Shown piece after piece: positions 27,282-36,996 of a DNA stretch of 64,000 nucleotides. Source of the stretch: Methylocystis sp. IM3 (GTDB lineage: Bacteria; Pseudomonadota; Alphaproteobacteria; Rhizobiales; Beijerinckiaceae); NCBI RefSeq assembly GCF_038070105.1, contig NZ_JBBPBZ010000002.1, forward strand, positions 2,058,001 to 2,122,000, written 5' to 3'. The notes under the pieces were generated by a model that was not told the DNA's origin, did not search any database, and saw only the letters and a list, made by a program, of their open reading frames with translations. The translations under genes and the position numbers were made by a program. The stretch's first letter is position 1. Each line of letters opens with the position of its first letter.

Positions 27282-28346
27282 ATGCATCAGAAAGCCAAAG
27301 GGCTCACATATTCGGACGCGGGCGTCGACATCGACGCCGGCAATCGGCTCGTCAACATGATACGGCCCTTCGTGCGCGCCACCCGACGCGCTGGCGCCGA
27401 TGGCGAGATCGGCGGATTTGGCGGCGTTTTCGACCTCAAGGCCGCCGGCTTCGCCGATCCGCTTCTGGTCGCCGCCAACGACGGCGTGGGCACCAAGGTC
27501 AAGATCGCGATCGAATCCGGTCTGCATGGCACCATCGGCGTCGACCTCGTCGCCATGTGCGTCAACGATCTCGTGGTGCAGGGCGCGGAGCCGCTGTTCT
27601 TTCTCGACTATTACGCGACGGGCAAGCTCGATCCCGCCGTCGCCGCGGCGGTCGTCAAGGGCATTGCTGACGGCTGCGTCATGGCGGGCTGCGCCCTGCT
27701 CGGCGGCGAGACGGCTGAGATGCCGGGCCTCTATGCGAGAAGCGATTACGATCTCGCGGGCTTCGCGGTCGGCGCGGTCGATCGCCGGGCGCTGCTGCCG
27801 CGTCCCGTATTGCCGGGCGACGTCGCCATCGGCCTGCCCTCCTCCGGCCTGCACTCCAACGGCTTCTCGCTCGTGCGCCGGGTCGTGAAGGACATGGGCC
27901 TGTCCTGGAATGCGACGGCGCCTTTCGCGCCGGAAATGACGCTCGCCCGCGCTTTGCTCGAGCCGACGCGCATCTATGTGAAGCCGGCGCTCGCCGCGCT
28001 GAAGCGCACGCCCCACATCCGCGCGCTGGCGCATGTTACCGGCGGCGGCTTTCCGGAAAATCTTCCCCGTGTCCTGCCCAAGGGCGTCGGCGTCTCGCTC
28101 GATCTCTCGGCCTTCGAGGTTCCGCGCGTTTTCAAATGGCTCGCCAAAGAGGGCGAGATCGAGGAAAGCGAGATGCTGCGCACCTTCAACTGCGGCGTCG
28201 GCATGGTGGTCTTCGCGTCGCGAGACGGCGCGGACGAAGTGGAAAAGACACTGCGCGATTCCGGCGAGAGGCCGGTGAGAATCGGCGAGGCGATCGACGC
28301 GAGCGAGGGCGCGCGCGTGATCATGAAGGGGGCCTTGGGGCTGTAA
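27282..28346 (+). CDS. purM: Phosphoribosylformylglycinamidine cyclo-ligase (AIR synthetase)
   Basis: A 354-residue cytoplasmic enzyme that closes the imidazole ring to give AIR in purine synthesis, using ATP. Family blocks are visible: [15 protein letters not shown] at the start, the GVGTKVKIA substrate/ATP loop, [10 protein letters not shown] and [13 protein letters not shown]. The ATG at 27282 begins the conserved [10 protein letters not shown]; an upstream in-frame ATG at 27231 falls inside the promoter. First gene of a purM-purN-GST operon, with purN starting 18 bases downstream. Confidence 0.96.
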   Translation: MHQKAKGLTYSDAGVDIDAGNRLVNMIRPFVRATRRAGADGEIGGFGGVFDLKAAGFADPLLVAANDGVGTKVKIAIESGLHGTIGVDLVAMCVNDLVVQGAEPLFFLDYYATGKLDPAVAAAVVKGIADGCVMAGCALLGGETAEMPGLYARSDYDLAGFAVGAVDRRALLPRPVLPGDVAIGLPSSGLHSNGFSLVRRVVKDMGLSWNATAPFAPEMTLARALLEPTRIYVKPALAALKRTPHIRALAHVTGGGFPENLPRVLPKGVGVSLDLSAFEVPRVFKWLAKEGEIEESEMLRTFNCGVGMVVFASRDGADEVEKTLRDSGERPVRIGEAIDASEGARVIMKGALGL

Positions 28347-28364
28347 GCGACCCTGAAGGAAATC

Positions 28365-29024
28365 ATGACCCGCCTGCGCACCGCCATCCTCGTCTCCGGC
28401 CGCGGCTCCAACATGGATGCGCTGATCGCGGCCGCGCGCGCGCCGGAGTTTCCGGCGCAAATCGCGCTCGTTCTCTCGAACCGGCCGGATGCGCCGGGGC
28501 TCGCCAAGGCGAAGGCTGCGGGCATCGCCGTGGCGGCGGTGGATCACAAGATTTACGCCGGGCGCGAGGAGTTCGAACGCTCGCTTCAGATCGTGCTCGA
28601 CACCTATCGCATCGACTTCATCTGCCTTGCGGGATTCATGCGCCTGTTTACGCCCTGGTTCATCGGCCAGTGGCGCGGGCGGATGCTCAATATCCATCCT
28701 GCCCTGCTGCCGGCCTATCGTGGCCTGCACACCCATGAGCGCGCACTTGCGGATGGCGTGAAGATCCACGGCTGCACGGTGCATTTCGTCGTGCCGGAAA
28801 TGGACGAAGGACCCATTGTCGCGCAGGCGGCCGTGCCGGTCCTCGACGGCGACGACGCCGGGACGCTCGGCGCGCGCGTCCTCGAGCAGGAGCATGTCAT
28901 CTATCCGCTGGCGCTGCGTCTCGTCGCGTCGGGCGCGGTGCGCATCGAGGGCAACCGCGTGCTCGGCGCCCTGGCCGGAAGCGACGCCCGCCTCGTCGCG
29001 CCGCCCGAGCGCGCCGATGGTTAA
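28365..29024 (+). CDS. purN: Phosphoribosylglycinamide formyltransferase
   Basis: A 219-residue folate-dependent enzyme that formylates GAR in purine synthesis. Motifs: AILVSGRGSNMDALI at the N-terminus (phosphate binding), NIHPALLPAYRGLHTHERAL with the catalytic Asn and His, and GCTVHFVVPEMDEGPIVAQ with the catalytic Asp. It follows purM closely. Its stop codon overlaps the start of the glutathione S-transferase-like gene by eight bases, so the three are probably co-translated. Confidence 0.95.
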   Translation: MTRLRTAILVSGRGSNMDALIAAARAPEFPAQIALVLSNRPDAPGLAKAKAAGIAVAAVDHKIYAGREEFERSLQIVLDTYRIDFICLAGFMRLFTPWFIGQWRGRMLNIHPALLPAYRGLHTHERALADGVKIHGCTVHFVVPEMDEGPIVAQAAVPVLDGDDAGTLGARVLEQEHVIYPLALRLVASGAVRIEGNRVLGALAGSDARLVAPPERADG

Positions 29025-29724
29025 AATCTACGGCTTCGGCGCAGCGCCCGGCCTGCCCGATCTCTCGCCCTTCGTCCTCAAGGCGATGACGCTCCTGAAG
29101 ATGGCGGGCGTCGAGTACACGGTGGACACGACCGGGTTCCGGCGGGCGCCCAAGGGCAAGCTTCCCTATATCGACGACGAGGGCGTGATCGTCGCGGATT
29201 CGACCTTCATCCGGCTGCATCTCGAAAAGACGCGGGGCGTCGATTTCGACGCCGGGCTCTCGCCGCTCGAACGCGCGCAGGGCTGGGCGATCGAGAAGCT
29301 CTGCGAGGATCACCTGATGTGGATCGTCGCGCTGCATCGCTGGACCGATGACGCGAATTTCGCACGCGGCCTCGGCCCCGTCTTCGACAAAATGCTTCCT
29401 GCGCCGGCGCGCGCGCCGGGCAAGTGGGCGATCCGGCGGGGCATGTCGTGGCGGTTCTGGCAGCAGGGCGTCGGCCGCTACGACGCGGCGGAGCTTGCCA
29501 TCCTTGGCAGCCGGGACGTGGAGGCGCTTGCGACGCTGATCGGCGGAAAGCCGTTTCTGTTCGGCGATCGCCCCTGCGCGGCCGACGCCTCTTTCTTCGC
29601 CATGCTCACGCTGCTCATGGACCCGGCGACAGAGTCCCCGACCCGCGACGTGGCGCTCTCGACGCCCACTCTCGTCGCCTATCGCGACAGGATGAGAAAT
29701 CGATACTTTCCGGATGTGGCCTGA
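29017..29724 (+). CDS. Glutathione S-transferase family protein
   Basis: A 235-residue protein with a thioredoxin-like N-terminal domain and a helical C-terminal domain (residues about 95-235), as in the GST-like group related to metaxin and failed-axon-connections proteins. The cue is the N-terminal KIYGFGAAPGLPDLSPFVLK, the cis-proline region GKLPYIDDEG and the C-terminal FLFGDRPCAADASFFAML. The ATG at 29017 lies inside the end of purN; longer frames upstream are purN shadows. Substrate and glutathione use are unproven. Its coupling to purN is probably positional rather than functional. Confidence 0.78.
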   Translation: MVKIYGFGAAPGLPDLSPFVLKAMTLLKMAGVEYTVDTTGFRRAPKGKLPYIDDEGVIVADSTFIRLHLEKTRGVDFDAGLSPLERAQGWAIEKLCEDHLMWIVALHRWTDDANFARGLGPVFDKMLPAPARAPGKWAIRRGMSWRFWQQGVGRYDAAELAILGSRDVEALATLIGGKPFLFGDRPCAADASFFAMLTLLMDPATESPTRDVALSTPTLVAYRDRMRNRYFPDVA

Positions 29725-29794
29725 CCGTAAAATGCGGCTGCGCCCGCAGTGACGAACATTGCGAGCGCAGGGAAGCAATCCAGGCCTAAGTCGA

Positions 29795-30217
29795 TCAGCC
29801 CACGATCTCGTTGCCGGAGAAGAACTGCGCGATCTCGATCGCGGCCGTCTCGGGCGCGTCCGAGCCATGCACGGAGTTCTCGCCCACCGAGAGCGCATGC
29901 TCCTTGCGGATCGTGCCCGGCGCGGCGTTGGCGGGATTGGTCGCGCCCATCACTTCGCGATAGCGGGCGATGGCGTTCTCGCCCTGCAGCACCTGCACCA
30001 CGACCGGCTCGGAGATCATGAACTCGACGAGCTCGCCGAAGAAGGGACGCTCCTTATGCACCGCGTAGAAGGTTTCGGCCTGCTCGCGGGTCATGCGGAT
30101 ACGCTTCTGCGCGACGATGCGAAGACCAGCGCCCTCGATGATGGCATTGACGGCGCCGGTGAGGTTGCGCTTGGTCGCGTCGGGCTTGATGATGGAAAAA
30201 GTGCGTTCGATCGCCAT
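29795..30217 (-). CDS. ndk: Nucleoside diphosphate kinase
   Basis: A 140-residue cytoplasmic kinase that balances nucleoside triphosphates through a phosphohistidine. The active-site His117 lies in ENSVHGSD, and [14 protein letters not shown] marks the N-terminus. The length is standard. It converges on the GST gene and is followed upstream by tpiA in the same direction, with a 108-base spacer. Confidence 0.97.
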   Translation of the reverse strand: MAIERTFSIIKPDATKRNLTGAVNAIIEGAGLRIVAQKRIRMTREQAETFYAVHKERPFFGELVEFMISEPVVVQVLQGENAIARYREVMGATNPANAAPGTIRKEHALSVGENSVHGSDAPETAAIEIAQFFSGNEIVG

Positions 30218-30325
30218 GAGAGCGCATCGCCTCGTGTTGTTGGAGTGCTGGAAAGGTAAGCGCCGCGCTTATACCGGCGGCGCCGCAAGGCGGCAAGCCT
30301 CGCCTTCTCCGCGCCTGCCCCACCC

Positions 30326-31078
30326 TCAGCGATAGGCGTCGGCGATGGCCATGAAGTCCCTGGCGGCGAGGCTCGCCCCGCCGACAAGCGCGCCGTCCAC
30401 ATTGCGGACGTTCATGAGGTCGCGGGCGTTCGCGGGCTTCACAGAGCCGCCGTAGAGAATGCGCACGGCGGCGCCCCGGCCCCCTCCGAGCCTCTGCTCG
30501 ATCCGTTTGCGGGCGAAAGCGTGCATCTGCGCGACATCCTGGAGAGTCGGCGTCAGCCCCGTGCCGATCGCCCAGACCGGCTCATAGGCGACGACGATCG
30601 TTTCGGGAGCCTCGGCTGGCAGCGAGCCGTCGATTTGCGCGCCGACCACGTCGAGCGCGTCGCCCGCCTCCCGCTCGACGCGCGTCTCGCCCACGCAGAT
30701 GATCGGCGTCAGCCCCGCGCGCAGCGCCGCCGCGGCCTTGGCCCGCACAATGCCATCGGTCTCGCCATGACCGGCGCGCCGCTCGCTATGGCCGACGATG
30801 ACATAAACCGCGCCGGCGTCCTTCAGCATCTCGGCGGAAATGTCGCCCGTATGGGCGCCGCTCGCGTCGATGTGGCAATCCTGCCCGCCGAGCCGGATGC
30901 CGGCGCGCGACGCCACCTCGACGGCCATGGCGACCAGCGTCGCCGGCGGACAGACGGCGAGCTCCACAAGCGCCTTCAGCGCCGCGTCATAGGCCCCGCC
31001 CATCGCCGCGATTTCGGCGAGCGACGCGAGCAGTCCGTTCATTTTCCAGTTTCCGGCGACGAGCGGACGGCGGGTCAT
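30326..31078 (-). CDS. tpiA: Triosephosphate isomerase
   Basis: A 250-residue glycolytic enzyme interconverting dihydroxyacetone phosphate and glyceraldehyde 3-phosphate. All catalytic residues are seen: K12 in GNWKMN, H97 in IVGHSERR and E166 in AYEPVWAIG. The phosphate-binding ILYGGSVKP is near the C-terminus. The ATG at 31078 begins the conserved [13 protein letters not shown]; the extension to 31252 runs into the arsR promoter region and is rejected. It is divergent from the arsenic operon. Confidence 0.96.
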   Translation of the reverse strand: MTRRPLVAGNWKMNGLLASLAEIAAMGGAYDAALKALVELAVCPPATLVAMAVEVASRAGIRLGGQDCHIDASGAHTGDISAEMLKDAGAVYVIVGHSERRAGHGETDGIVRAKAAAALRAGLTPIICVGETRVEREAGDALDVVGAQIDGSLPAEAPETIVVAYEPVWAIGTGLTPTLQDVAQMHAFARKRIEQRLGGGRGAAVRILYGGSVKPANARDLMNVRNVDGALVGGASLAARDFMAIADAYR

Positions 31079-31174
31079 GCGAGCGAATCCTCCGAACCCT
31101 TTAGGTAACAGAAGATCGACGACTCGCAATGCGGCGGGCGGGCGCAGCGTCATGGACTCGTCGCAGTTGCTTCG

Positions 31175-31190
31175 ATATATCTGGATATAT
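31175..31190 (+). promoter_or_regulatory. Operator-like palindrome overlapping the arsR start
   Basis: ATATATC at 31175-31181 and GATATAT at 31184-31190 form a perfect 7-bp inverted repeat with a 2-base centre. Its right end overlaps the first two bases of the arsR ATG (31189). AT-rich dyads next to arsR genes are the usual binding sites of ArsR repressors, so this suggests autoregulation. Confidence 0.55.
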
Positions 31191-31527
31191 GGAATCAGAA
31201 GCCGCTCTCGCCTGTCTCGCCGCGCTCTCGCAGCAGACGCGTCTCGACGCATTCCGGCAGCTCGTCCGCGCCGAGTCGACGGGGCTCCCGGCGGGAGAGC
31301 TCGCGCGCCGCCTGAATGTGCCGCAGAACACGCTTTCGGCGCATCTCAACGTGCTGTCCCACGCCAAGCTCGTATCGAGCGCGCGCAAGGGCCGCAGCAT
31401 TGTCTATCGGGCGGACCTGACCCGGCTCGACGCGCTTTTGCGCTTCCTCGTCGAAGACTGCTGCGGCGGCGCCGGATGCGCCCAGATGGACGTTCTCGAC
31501 ATCTCCCCCTGCGAGCAAAACCGATGA
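31189..31527 (+). CDS. arsR: ArsR-family transcriptional repressor
   Basis: A 112-residue winged-helix repressor. The helix-turn-helix region is [20 protein letters not shown], followed by the beta-wing [13 protein letters not shown]. Instead of the classic ELCVC motif in helix 3, cysteines are near the C-terminus: C91, C92 and C97 in CCGGAGC, plus C108, a likely As(III) site of the type seen in other ArsR subgroups. It heads a tight operon: its stop overlaps the start of the arsenate reductase gene (ATGA). The gene starts within its own putative operator. Confidence 0.88.
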   Translation: MESEAALACLAALSQQTRLDAFRQLVRAESTGLPAGELARRLNVPQNTLSAHLNVLSHAKLVSSARKGRSIVYRADLTRLDALLRFLVEDCCGGAGCAQMDVLDISPCEQNR

Positions 31528-32051
31528 AAGAGAGAATTTACAACGTCCTTTTCCTGTGCACGGGCAATAGCGCGCGCTCCATTCTCGGCGAGGGGATATT
31601 GCGGCGGGACGGCGCGGGCCGCTTCAACGCCTTCTCCGCAGGGAGCCAGCCCAAGGGCGCGGTCAACCCTTACGCGCTGACGACATTGCAAGCGTTCGGC
31701 TATCCGGACCAGGGACTTTCGTCGAAGAGTTGGGATGTCTTCTCGGGAGCCGACGCCCCCCGGATGGATTTCGTTTTCACTGTCTGCGACAATGCCGCGG
31801 GCGAAGCCTGCCCCGTCTGGCCGGGCCAGCCGATGACGGCGCATTGGGGCATCGAAGATCCGGCCGCCGGAGATGGCTCGGATATCGAGAAGCAGCGAGC
31901 TTTCGCGACGGCCTTCCGCCACATGAAAAAACGCATCGACCTGTTCCTCGCCATACCGATTGGCCGGCTGGAAAAACTCACGCTGGGCGCAAGGCTGCGC
32001 GAGATCGGCGAGATCGAAGGGACGACCCTCACGCAGGCTGGAAGGGAGTAA
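31524..32051 (+). CDS. arsC: Arsenate reductase, low-molecular-weight phosphatase type
   Basis: A 175-residue cytoplasmic enzyme of the LMW protein tyrosine phosphatase-like arsenate reductase class, reducing arsenate to arsenite. The P-loop CTGNSARS holds the nucleophile C12 and R18. Further cysteines lie in FTVCDNAAGEACPVWPG, where the resolving cysteines of this family are found. It is longer than the usual 130-140 residues through a C-terminal extension (about 30 residues after FLAIPIGRL). It overlaps arsR and is followed at six bases by the ACR3 gene, so its product feeds the exporter. Confidence 0.88.
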   Translation: MKERIYNVLFLCTGNSARSILGEGILRRDGAGRFNAFSAGSQPKGAVNPYALTTLQAFGYPDQGLSSKSWDVFSGADAPRMDFVFTVCDNAAGEACPVWPGQPMTAHWGIEDPAAGDGSDIEKQRAFATAFRHMKKRIDLFLAIPIGRLEKLTLGARLREIGEIEGTTLTQAGRE

Positions 32052-32056
32052 AGCCC

Positions 32057-33133
32057 ATGACCATTTTCGAACGCTACCTGTCCCTGTGGGTCGCGCTCTG
32101 CATCGTGGCAGGCGTCGCTCTCGGCCATGCTTTTCCGCAAGCCTTTCATGCCGTCGCTTCGCTGGAAATCGCCAAGGTGAACATGCCCGTCGCCGCGCTG
32201 ATCTGGCTCATGATCGTGCCCATGCTCATGCGGATTGATTTCGCCGCGCTGAAACAGGTGGGCCGCCACTGGCGCGGCATCGGCGTGACGCTTTTCGTCA
32301 ACTGGGCCGTGAAACCCTTTTCCATGGCCCTGCTCGGCTGGATATTCGTGGGCCATCTCTTCCGGCCCTACCTCCCCGCCGACCAGATCGACTCCTACAT
32401 CGCGGGTCTGATCCTTTTGGCGGCGGCTCCCTGCACGGCCATGGTCTTCGTCTGGTCCGGCCTGACGAAAGGCGAGCCGCATTTCACCTTGAGCCAGGTG
32501 GCGCTGAATGACGCCATCATGATTGTAGCCTTCGCGCCGATCGTGGGCCTGCTCCTGGGCCTTTCCGCTATCTCCGTCCCCTGGGATACGCTGGCCCTGT
32601 CGGTCGTTCTCTATATCGTCGTGCCGGTCATCGTCGCGCAGCTCGCGCGTAGGCGTCTGCTTGCGTCGGGCGGCGACGCGCGCCTCGCATGGGCGCTCGC
32701 CAGGATCGGCCCGCTTTCGCTTCTCGCGCTGCTGGCGACGCTCGTTCTGCTGTTCGGCCTTCAGGGCGAGCAGATCATCTCGCAGCCGACGATCATCGCC
32801 ATGCTCGCGGTTCCGATCCTTATCCAGGTTTATTTCAACGCCGCGCTCGCCTACGGACTCAACCGTCTATCCGGCGAAGCGCATTGCGTCGCGGGCCCCT
32901 CCGCCCTGATCGGCGCGAGCAACTTCTTCGAACTCGCAGTCGCGGCCGCAATCAGCCTTTTCGGATTTGATTCCGGGGCGGCTCTCGCGACCGTCGTTGG
33001 CGTGCTGATCGAAGTGCCGGTGATGCTCAGCGTGTGCTGGATCGTCAACCGAAGCAAAGGCTGGTACGAGGCCGGCGCGTTACGAGAAACCCAAACCGCG
33101 CCGCCGACCAACCCTCAGCTTTCCGATCAGTAG
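32057..33133 (+). CDS. acr3: ACR3-family arsenite efflux permease
   Basis: A 358-residue inner-membrane exporter of arsenite with about ten spans. Family stretches are VNMPVAALIWLMIVPMLMRID near the N-terminus, LAAAPCTAMVFVWSGLTKG with the essential cysteine, and GPSALIGASNFFELAVAAAI. GAAGGGAG lies nine bases before the ATG at 32057. Last gene of arsR-arsC-acr3. Its final seven bases overlap the end of the convergent ClpP-like gene. Confidence 0.93.
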   Translation: MTIFERYLSLWVALCIVAGVALGHAFPQAFHAVASLEIAKVNMPVAALIWLMIVPMLMRIDFAALKQVGRHWRGIGVTLFVNWAVKPFSMALLGWIFVGHLFRPYLPADQIDSYIAGLILLAAAPCTAMVFVWSGLTKGEPHFTLSQVALNDAIMIVAFAPIVGLLLGLSAISVPWDTLALSVVLYIVVPVIVAQLARRRLLASGGDARLAWALARIGPLSLLALLATLVLLFGLQGEQIISQPTIIAMLAVPILIQVYFNAALAYGLNRLSGEAHCVAGPSALIGASNFFELAVAAAISLFGFDSGAALATVVGVLIEVPVMLSVCWIVNRSKGWYEAGALRETQTAPPTNPQLSDQ

Positions 33134-33570
33134 CCGCAGAGGCGGTAGCCGAGGCTCGCAAGCTGCGCGCCGGAGAGCTTGAGCAGCGGCCCCGGCACCA
33201 TGCCGCGCGTGGCGCGGACGTGGTTGAGGAAGATGCGGCGCAGCGGCGGCTTGTAGGCGGAGGCGAAGACGGCCGTCATCTGCGGATCGACCACGCCGCT
33301 GGTGGGGCCGCCGACCCACGGGGCGTGGAAGCCGAAGACGGCGCCGGGTGAAACGCAGGAGTGGCGCGCGCCGAGGTAAAGGGTGCAGGAGGAGTCGCAC
33401 TCCACTGGCCCGATGCGCACAGGCTCACCCCGAGATTCCGCCGCGTGCAGACGGGCGACATAAGGTTCGACGCGCCCGCCGTAGTCGTGATGCACTACGT
33501 CGAAAGCACTGGCCGGCGCAGAAAAGAGTACAAACGTAATCATTCCTGCAAGACCGAAAGATCGCAGCAT
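33127..33570 (-). CDS. Secreted ClpP-like periplasmic protein (COG3904-like)
   Basis: A 147-residue exported protein. The signal peptide runs to about residue 22 (SAPASA). The mature part has the ECDSSCTLYLGA segment and GAVFGFHAPW, matching the small secreted proteins distantly related to ClpP-type serine proteases, where the serine next to the cysteine is the candidate nucleophile. The ATG at 33570 is chosen because it begins the signal peptide; an upstream frame to 33672 is polar. The end overlaps acr3 in a tail-to-tail arrangement. Activity is unproven. Confidence 0.65.
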   Translation of the reverse strand: MLRSFGLAGMITFVLFSAPASAFDVVHHDYGGRVEPYVARLHAAESRGEPVRIGPVECDSSCTLYLGARHSCVSPGAVFGFHAPWVGGPTSGVVDPQMTAVFASAYKPPLRRIFLNHVRATRGMVPGPLLKLSGAQLASLGYRLCGY

Positions 33571-33821
33571 GGCGGTTCCTTTTTGAGGCGCTTGGCGTTG
33601 CGTTCGTCGCCGCATTTTTACTTGAAGCTCCGCGGGCCAAGCGCTCGCCCCGGAGCCGTTGCCGCCGGTCAACTCATAGTCCGTCAGCGTCAGCGTCTCG
33701 ATTGTTACGCGAGCAGCGCCTGCGCGGCAAGTAGGCTATTGATTTTGAACGTAGTTTTGGCGAAATAATTTTGCACGCGGGCCTTGAAGCGGCGAGATCG
33801 TGCACATCTCCCGGCTCAAAT

Positions 33822-33844
33822 GAGGCGCGCGAGTGGCGCGCCTC
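33822..33844 (-). terminator. Hairpin after ppk2
   Basis: Perfect 9-bp stem, GAGGCGCGC at 33822-33830 and GCGCGCCTC at 33836-33844, loop GAGTG, 15 bases after the ppk2 stop on the minus strand. Only a weak ATTTG follows. Confidence 0.5.
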
Positions 33845-33859
33845 GGGCTTGAGAAGGGC

Positions 33860-34876
33860 CTATCCCCGCTTGCGCTTCTTCTCCAGATCCATGGTCAGCG
33901 ATCTGCCGACGATATGCTCGCTGCGGCCGATGACATGCGCGCTGGCGCCGACGATCAACGGATCGGGTCCGCGCACGACGCCGTGATCCTTGTTGGGATA
34001 GTTGAGGCTGGAGAGGAAATGCTGCATGCAGTTCAGGCGCGCGCGTTTCTTGTCGTCAGACTTGATCACGACCCAGGGCGCGTCCGCCGTGTCGGTGAAG
34101 AAGAACATCGCCTCCTTCGCCTCGGTGTAGTCGTCCCATTTGTCCATTGAGGCGCGGTCGATCGGCGAGAGCTTCCACTGTTTCAGCGGATCGGTCTCGC
34201 GCGCCTTGAACCGGCGCATCTGCTCTTCGCGCGTCACCGAGAACCAGTATTTGTAGAGCCTGATCCCCGAATGGACGAACATGCGCTCGAGATCCGGGCA
34301 CTGGCGCATGAAGTCGAGATATTCGTTCGGCGTGCAGAAGTTCATCACGCGCTCGACGCCGGCGCGATTGTACCAGCTACGGTCGAAGAAGACGACTTCG
34401 CCGCCCGCCGGCAAATGATGGATATATCGCTGGAAATACCATTGGCCGCGTTCGCGCTCGGTCGGCTTTTCCAGCGCCACGACGCGGGCGCCGCGCGGGT
34501 TCATGTGCTCCATGAATCGCTTGATCGTGCCGCCCTTGCCGGCGGCGTCGCGCCCCTCGAACAGCACCACGATCCGCTGGCCGGTCTCCTTGACCCAGTT
34601 CTGGGCCTTGAGCAGTTCGACCTGCAACGACGCCATATGCTCGAGATAGACCTTCTCCGAGAGCCGGGTCTTGTAGGGGAACTCGCCAGTCTCGAAGGCG
34701 TGGCGGATCGCCTCCGAATCGGCTCTCAGCCGGCGAATGTCTTCGTGCCGGGACGCCGGCTCCGCGCTAACGGCGGGCGCCGCTTCCTGCGCATCGGCCG
34801 CACGGGTCACGCCGGCCGCATAGTCCTGGAGCGCATCGGCGGCTTCGGCAATCTCGTTTTTCCTTATCTCGTCCAT
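33860..34876 (-). CDS. ppk2: Polyphosphate kinase 2
   Basis: A 338-residue PPK2-family kinase that phosphorylates nucleotides from polyphosphate or the reverse. Walker A GRDAAGKGG lies at 108-116, the Walker B-like FFDRSWYNRAGVE near 168-180, and the lid residues in TEREREQWYFQRY-like sequence. The first 65 residues are acidic, variable and not part of the core. The ATG at 34876 starts MDEIRKNEIAEA; the frame extends upstream to 35116 across the ppiD promoter and is not used there. It is divergent from ppiD. Confidence 0.92.
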   Translation of the reverse strand: MDEIRKNEIAEAADALQDYAAGVTRAADAQEAAPAVSAEPASRHEDIRRLRADSEAIRHAFETGEFPYKTRLSEKVYLEHMASLQVELLKAQNWVKETGQRIVVLFEGRDAAGKGGTIKRFMEHMNPRGARVVALEKPTERERGQWYFQRYIHHLPAGGEVVFFDRSWYNRAGVERVMNFCTPNEYLDFMRQCPDLERMFVHSGIRLYKYWFSVTREEQMRRFKARETDPLKQWKLSPIDRASMDKWDDYTEAKEAMFFFTDTADAPWVVIKSDDKKRARLNCMQHFLSSLNYPNKDHGVVRGPDPLIVGASAHVIGRSEHIVGRSLTMDLEKKRKRG

Positions 34877-35091
34877 GTCGTTCCCACAGGCAAAGGCGGC
34901 GGCGCGGAGAGGGCGCTTCGTCGTCATCAAGACTGAGACTGACGCTCCCGGCCGAGCCTGGCAATGCCGCATATCGACGCGGAATTGCGGTTGTTCGCGC
35001 GGCTCATTGCCACAGCCCGCGCCCCTCCCTATAGTCCGCCGCCAAACCGGGGCCGCGCGCCCCCAAGAATTGGAATAAGGGAACCGGAAAA

Positions 35092-36996
35092 ATGCTCGAG
35101 GGCCTGCGCGTCGCATCGCAGAACTGGATCGGCCGCACCATCATGGCGGTCGTCATGGGCGTCATCGTCATCAGTTTCGCGATCTGGGGCGTCGGAGACG
35201 TGTTTCGCGGCTTTACCGCGCAGCGCCTCGCCCGCGTCGGCGCCGGCGAGGTGACCGTCGACCAGTTCCGCAACGCCTTCCAGAACGATCTCCGCCGAAT
35301 CCAGCAGCGGATGCGCCGCGCCGTCACCGCCGAGGAGGCGCATCGCGCCGGCATGGACCTCCAGGTGCTGGAGCGGCTTATCACGGACGTGGCTCTCGAC
35401 CAGAAGGCGCGCAATCTCGGCCTCGCCTCCAGCGACGAGACGACCCAGCGCATCATCGCCAGCGAGAAGGCGTTCCAGACCAACGGCGTCTTCGATCCCG
35501 AGAAGCTCAAGGCCATCGCCCGCGACGCCGGCTTCACCGAGCGCGGACTCCTCGCCGACCAGAAGGCCGCCTATCTGCGCAAGGCTCTGACGGACATCGT
35601 CATTGCGGGCGTCGAGCCGCCGAAGCTGATGATCGAGGCCATACACCGCTTCCGCAACGAGTCGCGTTCGGTCGATTATTTCGTGCTCCCGGTCTCCGCC
35701 GCCGGCGATGCCGCGAAGCCGACCGAGGAAGAGCTCAAGAAATATTTTGAGGATCGCGAACAGACGTTCCGCGCGAAGGAATATCGCAAGCTGACCGTGC
35801 TCGAAGTCAGCCCCTCGACCGTCGCAAAGGTCGCCGACGTCTCGGACGACGACGCGCGCAAGCTCTATGACGAGGTCAAGGCGAAACGCTACGGGACGCC
35901 CGAGAAGCGCGAGGTTCGCCAGATCGTCTTCAAGACCGAGAAGGAGGCGCAGGACGCCATCGCGAAGCTCAAGGGCGGCGCCGACGTCGACGCCCTGGCC
36001 GCCGAGCTCAAGCGCAATCCGAAAGACGTGGACCTCGGCCTCGTCGAAAAGCGTGATTTCGGCGACGCCAAGGTGGGCGACGCGGTCTTCGCTTTGCCCC
36101 AGCCGGGCGTCGCCGAGCCCGTGACGACGCCCTTCGGCACGGTCGTCTCGGTGGTCAAGAAGATTTCCCCCGCGGTGACGACCAAGAGCTTCGACCAGGC
36201 CAAGACGGAGCTCAAGGCCGAGGTCGCGGCCCAGCGCGCGGGACCGGAAGTTCGCCGCCTGCATGAAGCGGTCGAGGATCAGCGCGCGGCCGGCAAGCCG
36301 CTCGCCGAAGCGGCCGCCGCCGCGGGCCTCCAGACCCGCGCCATAGACGCGGTGGACGACGCCGGACGCGGCAAGGACGGCAAGGCCATCGAGGTTCCCG
36401 CCGGCGCGGATCTGCTCAAGGCCGCCTTCGCTTCCGATGTCGGCGTCGACAACGAGACCGTCGCCACGCGCGACGGCGGTTATGTCTGGTTCGAGGTGAA
36501 CGGAATAGACCCCGCCCGGCAGAAGACCTTCGAGGAAGTGAAGGACCAGGTCGCCGAGGCCATGCGCGCCGAAAACGCCCAGAAGGCGCTCTCGGCCAAG
36601 GCCGAGGAGATCGTGGGCAAGATCAAGGGCGGGCAGCCGATCGAGGACGCCGCCAAGGCCCTCAATCTCGGGGTGAAGCGCGCGACCGACGTGAAACGCG
36701 CTCAGCGCCCGGATTTCACCATCAACACGATCGTGCAGTTCTTCGACGTTGCGCCCGGCGGCGCCGGCTCCGCCACCGTGGACGAGGGCCGTCTGATCTT
36801 CGTCGTGAAGGACGCCCAGACCCCGCCCTTCGACGCCAACTCCATCGAGTCGAAGACCATCGCCGAGCAGCTCAAGCCGGCCGTCCAGAACGATCTGCTC
36901 GAGCAATATGTCGGCGGCCTCGAAAAGTCGCTCAATGTCGAGATCAACCAGAAGGCGCTCGAAGCGGCCGTCGGGGTGGGCAAGGAAGAACAGTGA
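35092..36996 (+). CDS. ppiD: Membrane-anchored periplasmic chaperone/PPIase PpiD (SurA-like)
   Basis: A 634-residue protein with one N-terminal span at about residues 16-36, then a SurA-like chaperone domain (DLRRIQQRMRRA onward) and a parvulin-type domain near 250-370, followed by a second SurA-like region. It helps fold exported proteins at the periplasmic side of the inner membrane. Many alphaproteobacteria place it before trpE; here trpE starts with a GTG that overlaps its stop, so the two are co-translated. Confidence 0.9.
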   Translation: MLEGLRVASQNWIGRTIMAVVMGVIVISFAIWGVGDVFRGFTAQRLARVGAGEVTVDQFRNAFQNDLRRIQQRMRRAVTAEEAHRAGMDLQVLERLITDVALDQKARNLGLASSDETTQRIIASEKAFQTNGVFDPEKLKAIARDAGFTERGLLADQKAAYLRKALTDIVIAGVEPPKLMIEAIHRFRNESRSVDYFVLPVSAAGDAAKPTEEELKKYFEDREQTFRAKEYRKLTVLEVSPSTVAKVADVSDDDARKLYDEVKAKRYGTPEKREVRQIVFKTEKEAQDAIAKLKGGADVDALAAELKRNPKDVDLGLVEKRDFGDAKVGDAVFALPQPGVAEPVTTPFGTVVSVVKKISPAVTTKSFDQAKTELKAEVAAQRAGPEVRRLHEAVEDQRAAGKPLAEAAAAAGLQTRAIDAVDDAGRGKDGKAIEVPAGADLLKAAFASDVGVDNETVATRDGGYVWFEVNGIDPARQKTFEEVKDQVAEAMRAENAQKALSAKAEEIVGKIKGGQPIEDAAKALNLGVKRATDVKRAQRPDFTINTIVQFFDVAPGGAGSATVDEGRLIFVVKDAQTPPFDANSIESKTIAEQLKPAVQNDLLEQYVGGLEKSLNVEINQKALEAAVGVGKEEQ

